Origin: a virus
Virus record (IMG/VR): IMGVR_UViG_3300010391_000269
Span: 1 to 33,519 of that record
Length of the DNA: 33,519 nucleotides
Reading direction: 5' to 3' (one strand)
The position numbers and the translations under genes are program-made. Position 1 is the first letter of the stretch. Each line of letters begins with the position of its first letter. The notes beneath the pieces were generated by a model. It was not told the DNA's origin, ran no database searches, and saw only the letters and a program-made list of their open reading frames with translations. Shown here in pieces: positions 20,896-28,402 of this stretch.

Positions 20896-22278
20896 ATGAG
20901 ATCGAACTATATAGTTGCTGGTTTTGAATCATTAACAACAATTTTAGATAATTTTTTGTTAGAGAAAAAAGGAAGATTTGATAATCAATTTACTAGAGAT
21001 AATATATCAAATTTTTTTAAAGATACATGTGGTGGTTTCCTCCATAGCTTCGGTCAAAATTTTAAAGGAAAAAAGAAATACCATAAATATATAGAGCAAG
21101 AAGGAAACCTATATAGAAAATGTAGACAGATGGGTTTATTCAATGATAGTCATTTCTATATTGATAGTGGAGGTTTTCAAATCTCTGTTGGCGTTTTAAA
21201 TAGGAAAGAAACAAATACTTTATTTGATTTATATTATAAATTTTTAGTTGAGCAATATGAAGTATATGATAGAGCTTTTATATTAGATGTTCCTCCCGGT
21301 CCAAACTGTTCAATCTTTCATGATTTTCATGATGTTTATGACTTTAACTTAAGGTCATATAATACTGCAAGAAATCTTCCACAACATGTAAAGGATAAAA
21401 TAGTTTATATACATCATTTTAGAACTCCAGAACTATGGAGGATATTTAGTGATATATTACATAAAGATAATATGTTTAATGATTTTAAACATTATGGTAC
21501 TGGGGGAATAGTGGCTAATGCAGCATCTGATGCACAAATCCCATGTTTAATATATGTCCTACCTTTAATACCATTAATAAATCAAGCAAAGAAATATAAT
21601 AGAACTACTCTAAACTTTCACGTTTTAGGAGGAGCAAATTTTAGAGACGTTTTAAAATATGAGCTATTTAGAAAACATATATTAGATTGTCATAGTATTG
21701 AATTAAATATTACATATGATAGTTCTGGTTTATTTAAAGGTCTTATGATAGGAAGACGACTATTTATTTATGATAATGGGATAGTTAAAAAATTAGATTT
21801 AAGAACTAATAATTTGCATTTAAGATATAAACATGATATGAAAATAACTGATATTGTCGAAAGATCAGTAGATAATACATGCATTAAACATAATTTAAAA
21901 TTAGTTCCTAAACCATTTGAAATCTATAGTAAAGAATCTGGAACTTTTCATGAAGATGTAAAAGTATATTTAATGCTTCAATCATTAGATTTATATTCAA
22001 TAATACAAGAAGAAATGAGAAATCTTATTGAAGGAAGTTATTATTTATATAAAACTGGAAATATTAAACAATTTAATGAAGTATTAAGTCAAGCTACTCA
22101 GAATTTAAATGACGGTAAAATCACTAAAAAACAAGCAACTAAAACATATAGTATGTCAAGATCTCTTGACATACTTACTAATTTAGATGAAGATTATTGT
22201 AAATTTATAGTTGATAAATTTTTATCTAAAGACGAGTTTACAAACTTATTAAATGACAAAAGAGTTATGTGTATTTAA
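20896..22278 (+). CDS. dpdA: DpdA-like (TGT-fold) 7-deazaguanine transglycosylase
   Basis: The 460-residue protein is a tRNA-guanine transglycosylase-type barrel: HFYIDSGGFQISVG (residues ~87-100, with the DSGGFQ base-binding motif), FILDVPPGP, YIHHFRTPELW, HYGTGGIVANAA, LNFHVLGGANFRDVLKYELF with GG phosphate/base loop, and NITYDSSGLFKG supplying a likely catalytic aspartate. The TGT zinc motif CxCxxC is absent. Phage members without tRNA-TGT features, next to queC/queE, are known as DpdA and exchange guanine in DNA for 7-deazaguanine derivatives. The base inserted (preQ0, preQ1, dG+ or other) cannot be told from this window. DNA as substrate is inferred. Confidence 0.82.
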   Translation: MRSNYIVAGFESLTTILDNFLLEKKGRFDNQFTRDNISNFFKDTCGGFLHSFGQNFKGKKKYHKYIEQEGNLYRKCRQMGLFNDSHFYIDSGGFQISVGVLNRKETNTLFDLYYKFLVEQYEVYDRAFILDVPPGPNCSIFHDFHDVYDFNLRSYNTARNLPQHVKDKIVYIHHFRTPELWRIFSDILHKDNMFNDFKHYGTGGIVANAASDAQIPCLIYVLPLIPLINQAKKYNRTTLNFHVLGGANFRDVLKYELFRKHILDCHSIELNITYDSSGLFKGLMIGRRLFIYDNGIVKKLDLRTNNLHLRYKHDMKITDIVERSVDNTCIKHNLKLVPKPFEIYSKESGTFHEDVKVYLMLQSLDLYSIIQEEMRNLIEGSYYLYKTGNIKQFNEVLSQATQNLNDGKITKKQATKTYSMSRSLDILTNLDEDYCKFIVDKFLSKDEFTNLLNDKRVMCI

Positions 22279-22291
22279 TGGAGAAGTTAAA

Positions 22292-22609
22292 ATGTATAGT
22301 AGAAAACCAGAAGAAGATGATATAGAAATATGCCCAGTATGTAATGGAGACGGATTAAATAAATGGATTCCATATGATCCAAATCAAACAGTACCATTAT
22401 ATTGTTCTAACTGTAAGGGTGTTGGTAAAATTTCGTGGTTAGACTATATTTATAATCGACCTAGACAAGGAAAATTTAAATGGTCAATGCTGGAAACAAA
22501 AAATTTTACATCGTTACACGGTAAAGATATTGAAGAAGAATTAGCAAAAATAATAGCAGAAGAAATTGATAAAGAAATATTAAATAATCTTTTAAAAGGA
22601 GTAAATTAA
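22292..22609 (+). CDS. Mini DnaJ-type zinc-finger protein (105 aa), family member 5
   Basis: ATG 22292 is preferred, with GGAG at 22280-22283; an in-frame ATG at 22253 lies inside the dpdA-like gene without a clear site. The product has ICPVCNGDG and, after a longer loop (LNKWIPYDPNQTVPL), YCSNCKGVGKISWLDYIYNR, the family zinc halves and tryptophan tail, then an acidic helix KDIEEELAKIIAEEIDKEIL. Its stop overlaps the helicase start. Being adjacent to dpdA and helicase genes does not define a role. Confidence 0.75.
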   Translation: MYSRKPEEDDIEICPVCNGDGLNKWIPYDPNQTVPLYCSNCKGVGKISWLDYIYNRPRQGKFKWSMLETKNFTSLHGKDIEEELAKIIAEEIDKEILNNLLKGVN

Positions 22610-24087
22610 TGATAACTGGTCAATTTTTAGATTCATGTTATACTGTAATATTAAATAAACATTCAAAAGTTAGAAAAGACCAAGTATTATATAGAGATAT
22701 ATTAGAAATCTTAAATGATTATCAAAAAAAAGAGAAAAAAGATATACCTATTAATATTCAAAATAAATTAGAATGTTTAATAAAGATATGTAAACTTAAA
22801 TTAGAAGATAAAACTGATTCAAATGTAATTGATAGTATTTCATTAAGTGAAAAGTTTAAACCTTTTTTAGATTTTATACAAATTAAAAGAGAAGAAAAAG
22901 TTCATGATGATGTTATCATGGATAATATTAAACAAATAAGACTTAGAAAAAAAGTTACTAGTCTTTTTCAAAACCATGATAAACTTGGAATTTTTTTACA
23001 AACAATAAAAGAAGGATCATTTGATTCTATAGACGATTTAGTATTAGATTATGAAAATATAGTTAAAGGTTTATATTCTAATATGATGGAAAATAGTAGG
23101 AGTGCATCTATTGAAGCAACTTCATCTTTAGACTTAACCAGAGACGATTTTTCAAGTGTATTAGACACTATTATGAGAAAATATGAAAAAACTAATGCTA
23201 CATCTACAGGATTTCCATTAATTGATAATGAAGTTTTAAATGGGGGATTTGAACCTTCTAGATTATATGTTTTTGGTGGTAGTTCTGGTTCTGGTAAATC
23301 AACTATGATGTGTAATATGATGGTAAATGCTGCTACTATTCCAGTTATTAAAATAGACAGAGATAAAAAGAAAGATATTAAAGATGTATATGTATATATT
23401 ACAATGGAAAATACTATAGAAGAATCACTTCTAAGAGTATATCAATCTTTATTTAATAAAACTTTACCACAAGTTCTTAGAGATATAGTTGGTGGAATTA
23501 AAATAAAAGAAGAGATAGGAAAAGAATTAGACAAAACTAATGCAACTATTATAATGAAATATTTTCCTGCCTCATCAATTTCAGTTTTAGATATAATGAC
23601 TGTGTTAGACGATGTTATAAGTACTTATGGAAAAGGTTGTATTAAAGGTTTATATGTTGATTATTTAGACCTTTTAAGAACTGATATTAAATATGATGCT
23701 TATAGATTAGAACTTGGGCATATTACTGTTTCATTAAAATCATTAGCAGTTGAATATAATGTGTCAGTAATTACAGCCACACAATTAGGAAGACAAACTT
23801 ATAGAATACAAAATTCTCAAGAATTAAGTTTGGATCAAATTGGTGAATCTATTAAAAAAGTAGAACATGCAGATTTTGTATTTCTACTAACTAAAGATCC
23901 GGTTGACGATAAGATTGTACATGGAAAAGTTGCAAAAAATAGAAGCGGAAAATCAAATTTGGCATTAGATTTTCAAGTTGATTTTGAAAGATTTAAATTT
24001 AGAAATGCGATCAAAATGTCTAATAAGAAGAAAACAGATGCACTTTCAGATAATTCTATGGGCTTTGGTGGAATTGGAGATATATAA
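22609..24087 (+). CDS. Replicative DNA helicase, DnaB/gp41-type RecA-fold
   Basis: The 492-residue protein has an N-terminal helical domain (QFLDSCYTVILNKHSKVRKD) and a RecA-fold motor: STGFPLIDNEVLNGGFEPSR, Walker A GGSSGSGKST (~residue 222), ITMENTIEESLLRVYQSLF, KGLYVDYLDLLRTD (Walker B, ~349), SVITATQLGRQTY with the sensor Q, and GKVAKNRSGK with the arginine finger region. This matches DnaB/T4 gp41-like hexameric 5'-3' helicases loaded on the lagging strand. It works with the UDG-PolB polymerase at 12.9 kb. Start ATG overlaps the previous stop (TAATG). Confidence 0.9.
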   Translation: MITGQFLDSCYTVILNKHSKVRKDQVLYRDILEILNDYQKKEKKDIPINIQNKLECLIKICKLKLEDKTDSNVIDSISLSEKFKPFLDFIQIKREEKVHDDVIMDNIKQIRLRKKVTSLFQNHDKLGIFLQTIKEGSFDSIDDLVLDYENIVKGLYSNMMENSRSASIEATSSLDLTRDDFSSVLDTIMRKYEKTNATSTGFPLIDNEVLNGGFEPSRLYVFGGSSGSGKSTMMCNMMVNAATIPVIKIDRDKKKDIKDVYVYITMENTIEESLLRVYQSLFNKTLPQVLRDIVGGIKIKEEIGKELDKTNATIIMKYFPASSISVLDIMTVLDDVISTYGKGCIKGLYVDYLDLLRTDIKYDAYRLELGHITVSLKSLAVEYNVSVITATQLGRQTYRIQNSQELSLDQIGESIKKVEHADFVFLLTKDPVDDKIVHGKVAKNRSGKSNLALDFQVDFERFKFRNAIKMSNKKKTDALSDNSMGFGGIGDI

Positions 24088-24090
24088 AGT

Positions 24091-24199
24091 ATGTCACCTA
24101 AAAAGATATAAATATTTAGAAGAATATTGTGGTTGTAAAACTATAGCTATTGGATCTACAATGCTAACTAATCCTCGATTAATAGAGTCTTTAAAATAA
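24091..24199 (+). pseudogene. Possible small frameshifted gene
   Basis: ATG 24091 gives MSPKKI-stop. Dropping one C of the CC at 24096-24097 gives MSLKRYKYLEEYCGCKTIAI, GSTMLTNPRLIESLK and TAA at 24197-24199, a 35-residue protein with CGC. It immediately follows the helicase. The same CC-to-C correction restores the zinc-finger gene at 20428. Evidence is weak; it may be a chance frame. Confidence 0.3.
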
Positions 24200-24239
24200 T
24201 TTTTGAGATTGTTTCCAAAATTTTTTATTAACTTTATAA

Positions 24240-24286
24240 AGAACATATTAAAAATTTAAATGAATTTTAGTATTATAAATACTATA
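24240..24286 (+). promoter_or_regulatory. Candidate late promoter before the head module
   Basis: AGAACATATTAAAAATTTAA starts at 24240 (recurrent motif), and TATAAATACTATA at 24274-24286 matches the T4 late promoter core TATAAATA and most of its downstream extension. It lies 29 bases before the GGAGG-preceded ATG 24315 of the first head-module gene. The preceding 24200-24239 has only a weak hairpin with a T run (24203-24226), a possible poor terminator for the helicase operon. Late-promoter function is inferred from resemblance. Confidence 0.5.
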
Positions 24287-24314
24287 TTAACTCACAATTA
24301 GGAGGAAGTTTAAC

Positions 24315-25319
24315 ATGGTAAAGAAAGTATCTTATATCAGTCTATTAAAAGAGGCAGTAGGTGATTATACAAGTGTACCTAAGACAGTAGATGTAAATGG
24401 TCCAATGCTAGATGATATTATCGGTTATGATGGAGAAGGTGAACTAAAGACAAAAAAAGATGCAGCTTCAATTCTTGAAAGATATTATTTTTCAGAAGAT
24501 GATAGTATATCTTCAGTAAATGAAGAACCAGATACTGAACCGGCCGGAGATCCAGATGAAACTAAAGATGGTCAAGGTGGAGATATTCCATCAGGTAGTG
24601 AGATTGCTAAAGATATAGCAGAAGAAACAGCTGGTACCTTAAAAGAAGATGAAGATGTAGCAGATGAAGAAGATAAAGATGAAGAAGATAAAGAAGATGA
24701 TAAGGAACTACAAGAAGCATTTGATATGATGCTAGAAGATGAAGAAGAATCTGAAAAGAAAGATGAAGATGTAGCAGATGAAGAAGATAAAGATGAAGAA
24801 GAGAAAAAGGAAGCGCCTGTTACAGAAGATGGATCTCCTTTAAAAACAATTGCTCAAGATAAAGAAGATGGTGATAAAGAATTAACTTCAGAAAATTTAG
24901 TTCTTTCTAAGTTAATCGAGCAAATGGAAGATGCAACTCAAAAAGAACCTGATACTGAACCAGCCGGAGATCCAGATGAAACTAAAGATGGTCAAGGTAA
25001 AGAATTAGATGTTGATACAGCATTAAAAGATATAAAAACTGAAACAGTTGAAGAAATGTTCAATATGTTCAGAGAGCAAGTAGAAGAAGATTCTGATGAA
25101 GAAGAATCTAAAAAGAAAGACGAAGAGAAAAAGGAAGAAGTTACTGAACAAGAAGATAAAGATGAAGATGAAGATGACAAAACAGCAGATGCAGAAGAGT
25201 CATCAGAAGACTTAGAAGAAAGTTTCTTTATGGAAGATGAGGATGAAACTAAGGAAGATAAAGAAGAAGAAGAAGATAAAGATAGTGATAAAGAGAACTC
25301 AGATGATATAAAAATATAA
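24315..25319 (+). CDS. Highly acidic, repeat-containing head-core candidate protein
   Basis: The 334-residue protein begins MVKKVSYISLLKEAVGDY, then becomes extremely rich in Asp, Glu and Lys. An 18-residue unit EPDTEPAGDPDETKDGQG occurs twice (71-88, 211-228), and DEDVADEEDKDEE twice. Three sites fit the T4 gp21 rule (L/I)-x-E then A/S: LKE-A at 11-14, LQE-A at 132-135 and LEE-S at 300-303. T4's acidic core protein gp67 is cut into acidic internal peptides, so a similar assembly role is plausible. It opens the head module behind a late-type promoter and is followed by a strong terminator, so it may be transcribed alone and heavily. No direct homology to gp67 can be seen. Confidence 0.7.
   Translation: MVKKVSYISLLKEAVGDYTSVPKTVDVNGPMLDDIIGYDGEGELKTKKDAASILERYYFSEDDSISSVNEEPDTEPAGDPDETKDGQGGDIPSGSEIAKDIAEETAGTLKEDEDVADEEDKDEEDKEDDKELQEAFDMMLEDEEESEKKDEDVADEEDKDEEEKKEAPVTEDGSPLKTIAQDKEDGDKELTSENLVLSKLIEQMEDATQKEPDTEPAGDPDETKDGQGKELDVDTALKDIKTETVEEMFNMFREQVEEDSDEEESKKKDEEKKEEVTEQEDKDEDEDDKTADAEESSEDLEESFFMEDEDETKEDKEEEEDKDSDKENSDDIKI
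24525..24998 (+). repeat. Two 54-base in-frame repeats in the acidic gene
   Basis: 24525-24578 and 24945-24998 are 54 bases each, differing at two silent positions (CCA/CCT and CCG/CCA codons), and encode the same 18 residues. Between them lies a second duplicated acidic element. The near-identity at DNA level points to recent duplication or recombination-driven conversion. Confidence 0.75.
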
Positions 25320-25341
25320 CATTTGGTCTCTTTTTAATTTT

Positions 25342-25375
25342 AAGACGGGTAATTTTAAATTACCCGTCTTTTTTT
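25342..25375 (+). terminator. Strong intrinsic terminator after the acidic gene
   Basis: AAGACGGGTAATTT (25342-25355) is fully complementary to AAATTACCCGTCTT (25357-25370), followed by a T run through 25375. The stem is GC-rich at its base. It closes the 24315 transcription unit; the portal operon then needs read-through or another promoter. Confidence 0.92.
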
Positions 25376-25389
25376 ACATAGAGGAAAAA

Positions 25390-25662
25390 ATGAAAATATA
25401 TAAAGTAATAATTAGAACACCTGGAAAATTACTAGTAATAAACAGAACACTTTCTAGAACTCCACTTGAATTTAATGCTACTGACTCAGAATTAAAATCT
25501 CTAAAAGCTAAGTTTAATTTAGAAGGTATTACTGATTTTTCAATAGAAGAAGTAAATAATAACAATCCAAAAAATATAAGAATCATATCAAATAATAAAC
25601 AAGAACAAAAATATGAGGAAGAGTCGTCAATATCTTTACTTGATTCCTTTCTAAAAGATTAA
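25390..25662 (+). CDS. Hypothetical protein (90 aa), head-module
   Basis: ATAGAGGAAAAA precedes ATG 25390, just after the terminator. The product MKIYKVIIRTPGKLLVINRT has a beta-rich start (IRTPGKLLVINRTLSRTPLE), a middle LKSLKAKFNLEGITDFSIEE, and a polar end with SISLLDSFLKD. No family is recognised. Its place between the acidic gene and portal suggests a virion or assembly role, nothing more. Confidence 0.65.
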   Translation: MKIYKVIIRTPGKLLVINRTLSRTPLEFNATDSELKSLKAKFNLEGITDFSIEEVNNNNPKNIRIISNNKQEQKYEEESSISLLDSFLKD

Positions 25663-25677
25663 CAGGAGAAATGTGAA

Positions 25678-25920
25678 ATGAAAAGTATTCGAATAATTTA
25701 TGAGAATTCAAATGCTACATTATGTATAAGAGATAAAGATGATACTGATTTAGACACATACACGAAAAAACTTTTGAAGATTTTTGAAGTAAATAAAATG
25801 ATAATATTAAAAACTAGTGAAGGAAATTATATCATTAAACCTAGCAAGATTTTGTCTATAGATGTTTCTGAAATGCCAGAAGTAGCTCAGGAAATTGATA
25901 TGATTACAGATGTGAACTAA
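25678..25920 (+). CDS. Hypothetical protein (80 aa), head-module
   Basis: ATG 25678 follows CAGGAGAAATGTGAA. The product MKSIRIIYENSNATLCIRDK has short alternating strands (MIILKTSEGNYIIKPSKILS) and an acidic end VAQEIDMITDVN. It resembles the preceding protein in size and beta-rich character, though I see no clear sequence match. Unknown function. One base separates its stop from the next start. Confidence 0.65.
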   Translation: MKSIRIIYENSNATLCIRDKDDTDLDTYTKKLLKIFEVNKMIILKTSEGNYIIKPSKILSIDVSEMPEVAQEIDMITDVN

Positions 25921-25921
25921 T

Positions 25922-26380
25922 ATGACATTAATAATTTTAATCGGAATATCCACAGGATTATTATTCTTTTTAATTAATACTGTAAAAATATTTTTAAATA
26001 AAAAAATATCAATAGATTATACTAAAAATTTTAAAGATTATATTGTTATCTTAGATTATCATATGCAAAAGGCTTACGATATAATTCATAAAGATAGAAT
26101 ATTAATATATTCTCTTGAGGCAATAAGGCCAGGCGATGATGAAATAACAAGTGCAGCTAAAGATTTTTCAAAACTAGTACTAAAATTTTTAGGTCCTAGA
26201 CTAGAAGAAGATCTTAGTTTTCTATATGGAAATAAAAAAACACTTATATTTAACATAGTTGAATATTTTAATAGTAAATTTGAAAATGACGAAGTAAGAG
26301 ATCATGCTATAAATAATATGATGAGTGGAGATAATAGTACAAGTCCACTATTTAAAGAAGTTATAAAAAAGGAGTCTTAA
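25922..26380 (+). CDS. Membrane-anchored protein just upstream of the portal gene (152 aa)
   Basis: The N-terminus LIILIGISTGLLFFLINTVK is a clear hydrophobic helix, either an anchor or an uncleaved signal; the rest is soluble and helical (DYIVILDYHMQKAYDIIHKD, LRP-type region EAIRPGDDEITSAAKDFSKL). There is no cleavage-type signal end. It sits four bases before the portal start, separated by AAAGGAGTC, the portal ribosome site at its 3' end. T4-like phages carry a membrane-spanning assembly factor, gp40, that helps start head assembly at the inner membrane; a similar job is possible but unproven. Confidence 0.6.
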   Translation: MTLIILIGISTGLLFFLINTVKIFLNKKISIDYTKNFKDYIVILDYHMQKAYDIIHKDRILIYSLEAIRPGDDEITSAAKDFSKLVLKFLGPRLEEDLSFLYGNKKTLIFNIVEYFNSKFENDEVRDHAINNMMSGDNSTSPLFKEVIKKES

Positions 26381-26383
26381 TAA

Positions 26384-27700
26384 ATGTCAATTAGAGATTC
26401 GTTTGAGAAATTAAGAAAGACTATTCTTAATACAGATACTGCTGAGATTGATAAAACTTTAGATCAAGCAATAAAAGATATTTCATCTTTTAGGCAACAG
26501 TCAACTAGTAAAAGTTATATAAATCTTGTTAAGAATTTAATATCTAAACAATTTGGTAGTAGCCTCAGTTTTAAATCTGAACCAGGTTTATTTTCACAAG
26601 GTGTTGCGTCCCCTGTTTCATTTGGTCAATCAAATAAATTAAATAGATATAAAACATATCAATCAATTATAACTAATATAAATTATTGTTATAGAGCACT
26701 ATCAGTTTTAGTAGATAATATATTAGCCCCAGATGATATTACCAAGATATCATTAGATATAAAACCAAAACAATTAATACAAGATAAAAATAGAACAGAC
26801 TCAAATGTTTCGTCAGTAAAAGAAACTATAACAAAATTAAAATTAGAAAAAAATTTACATATTATAGTAAAGAACACGTTATTATACGGGGATTTCTTTT
26901 GTGAAATATCTAACGCTAAAAAAGCATTATTATCAAAATCTTTAATACTAGAAGGTGCTAATAATCTTAATAAAGAAGAAGTTATAATAGAAGATTTAAA
27001 AACTATAAATGGAAATGATATTCGACTTAAAATAAGAATAGATTATAGTTTATATCAAAATGAGGAATATTTAGGTGAAATAGAAAATGTTGGATTTTTA
27101 AGAGAAGATGGTAGTTTTGCAGGCGGAGCTATAAATCCCGATTCAGAAGATGAACCTAAAAATAGTGATGCAAAGAAAAAAGCAAAAGAAGATAAAGCAG
27201 TAGAAGATTTAATGTTAGTATTTCATGAACCTGATAGGGTTGTAAAGTTACAGAGTAGTTTATTTCCTATATGTTTTGGTTATCTAGTATTCCCAAAATA
27301 TAATATTTCTCAAGCTGCATCACTTGAAGATCAGGCCATAAATAACATATGTTCAAATATTCTTAAAAATCTTCAAAATAAAATTCCACAAACAAATGAA
27401 ATATCAGATATTGAAGATTTAAAAGATGTAATAAGGAAAATGTCACAGACTACTAGTTTAGGAACCCTAATGGAAATTAGATATGTTCCGCCAGAGAGAA
27501 TGCAACACTTCTTAATACCATCTACTAAATATTTTCCATATGGAGAAAGTATATTTGATTCGACTATATTTTTATCTAAAGTTCTAGTAGCTATGGAAAC
27601 TGCTTTAGCAATTCAAAGATTAAATAGATCTACTGAAAAAAGAAAGATTGAGGTTGAGATTGGGTTACCGAGAGATGCAAGACAGGTTATCGAAGAATAA
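26384..27700 (+). CDS. Portal vertex protein (T4 gp20-like), N-terminal part up to an in-frame TAA
   Basis: The 438-residue part has the portal clip and stem layout of gp20-like proteins: NLNKYKTY-like NKLNRYKTYQSIITNINYCY, RALSVLVDNILAPDD, LLYGDFFCEIS, HEPDRVVKLQ, MEIRYVPPERMQHFLIPSTK, YFPYGESIFDSTIF, and AIQRLNRSTEKRKIEVEIGL followed by PRDARQVIEE, the region equivalent to gp20's RLSRAPERR. A TAA at 27698-27700 then interrupts, but the same frame continues as the rest of the portal. The portal is the 12-mer ring at the packaging vertex and starts head assembly, so it should be intact. ATG 26384 follows AAAGGAGTC. The stop may be an error or real. Confidence 0.85.
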   Translation: MSIRDSFEKLRKTILNTDTAEIDKTLDQAIKDISSFRQQSTSKSYINLVKNLISKQFGSSLSFKSEPGLFSQGVASPVSFGQSNKLNRYKTYQSIITNINYCYRALSVLVDNILAPDDITKISLDIKPKQLIQDKNRTDSNVSSVKETITKLKLEKNLHIIVKNTLLYGDFFCEISNAKKALLSKSLILEGANNLNKEEVIIEDLKTINGNDIRLKIRIDYSLYQNEEYLGEIENVGFLREDGSFAGGAINPDSEDEPKNSDAKKKAKEDKAVEDLMLVFHEPDRVVKLQSSLFPICFGYLVFPKYNISQAASLEDQAINNICSNILKNLQNKIPQTNEISDIEDLKDVIRKMSQTTSLGTLMEIRYVPPERMQHFLIPSTKYFPYGESIFDSTIFLSKVLVAMETALAIQRLNRSTEKRKIEVEIGLPRDARQVIEE

Positions 27701-28399
27701 AAAGAAACATTTAATAGAAGAAAAATAAGTCTTGATTCATTTGGTACAATAGATACTATTCCATCAATGATCACCACATTCGAAGATATTTATATACCAA
27801 AAAAAGATGGCAAGGCATTTGTAGATGTATCTGCATTTCAAGATGCTGGTGGTGATCTTAGGTCTAAAATTGACGAACTAAAATTTATAAGAGATTCTGT
27901 GGTAGCTTCATTAGGTGTTCCATCTGCCTTTTTAAATTTAGAAGAAAATATTAATGCAAAAAATACATTAAGTGAAGAGAATATATTATTTGCAAGAACA
28001 ATTATATCTCATCAAAAATATCTTACAGAACAAATAAATAGTCTTATAGAAAAAGTATATACATTATTCGATCCAGAGACATCTTTAGATATATTAGATC
28101 ATGTAATTATAGCATTTGCTCCTCCTAAGTCTCTACAATTTGAAAGAGAAGCAAAATATATTAGTGATTTAGTTAACCTGATTCGTTCGTTAGAAGAAAT
28201 TGGAATTCCTAGAGAATATGCTAAGAAAAAATATCTGACAGGCTTTGATTGGGATGAATTAAAAAATTATGAAATTGATCAAAAGATTGATAAGAGTTTA
28301 AATACTCAACCCGAGGATCCGAATTCGATGGGTGGCATAGGTAGCATGGGTGGCATAGGCGGTGGGATACCTGGTGCGGGAAGTATGGGAGGATTTTAA
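27701..28399 (+). CDS. Portal vertex protein, C-terminal part in the same frame after the TAA
   Basis: Directly after the TAA the frame reads KETFNRRKISLDSFGTIDTI, PSMITTFEDIYIPKKDGKAF, VDVSAFQDAGGDLRSKIDEL, KFIRDSVVASLGVPSAFLNL, then NTLSEENILFARTIISHQKY, the usual C-terminal half of gp20-like portals. It ends in a Gly/Met-rich tail (GGIGSMGGIGGGIPGAGSMG). If translated alone it would need the ATG at 27767, which has no good ribosome site. The joined protein would be about 671 residues; the missing codon is probably K, E or Q. Confidence 0.8.
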   Translation, partial: KETFNRRKISLDSFGTIDTIPSMITTFEDIYIPKKDGKAFVDVSAFQDAGGDLRSKIDELKFIRDSVVASLGVPSAFLNLEENINAKNTLSEENILFARTIISHQKYLTEQINSLIEKVYTLFDPETSLDILDHVIIAFAPPKSLQFEREAKYISDLVNLIRSLEEIGIPREYAKKKYLTGFDWDELKNYEIDQKIDKSLNTQPEDPNSMGGIGSMGGIGGGIPGAGSMGGF

Positions 28400-28402
28400 T
28401 AT

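Noticed and set aside
2951-22609. Calling the CxxCxGxG proteins DnaJ co-chaperones
   Set aside because: None has a J domain with HPD; only the zinc-finger half-site pattern is shared.
24992-25180. Serine-rich minus-strand frame over the acidic gene
   Set aside because: It is the mirror of GAA/GAT repeats, which read as TTC/ATC or TCT/TCA on the other strand; no start signals.
27698-27700. Genetic-code change with TAA or TGA read as an amino acid
   Set aside because: Most genes in the window end cleanly in TAA, and TGA also ends genes at overlaps with well-placed starts. TGG is used for Trp throughout.
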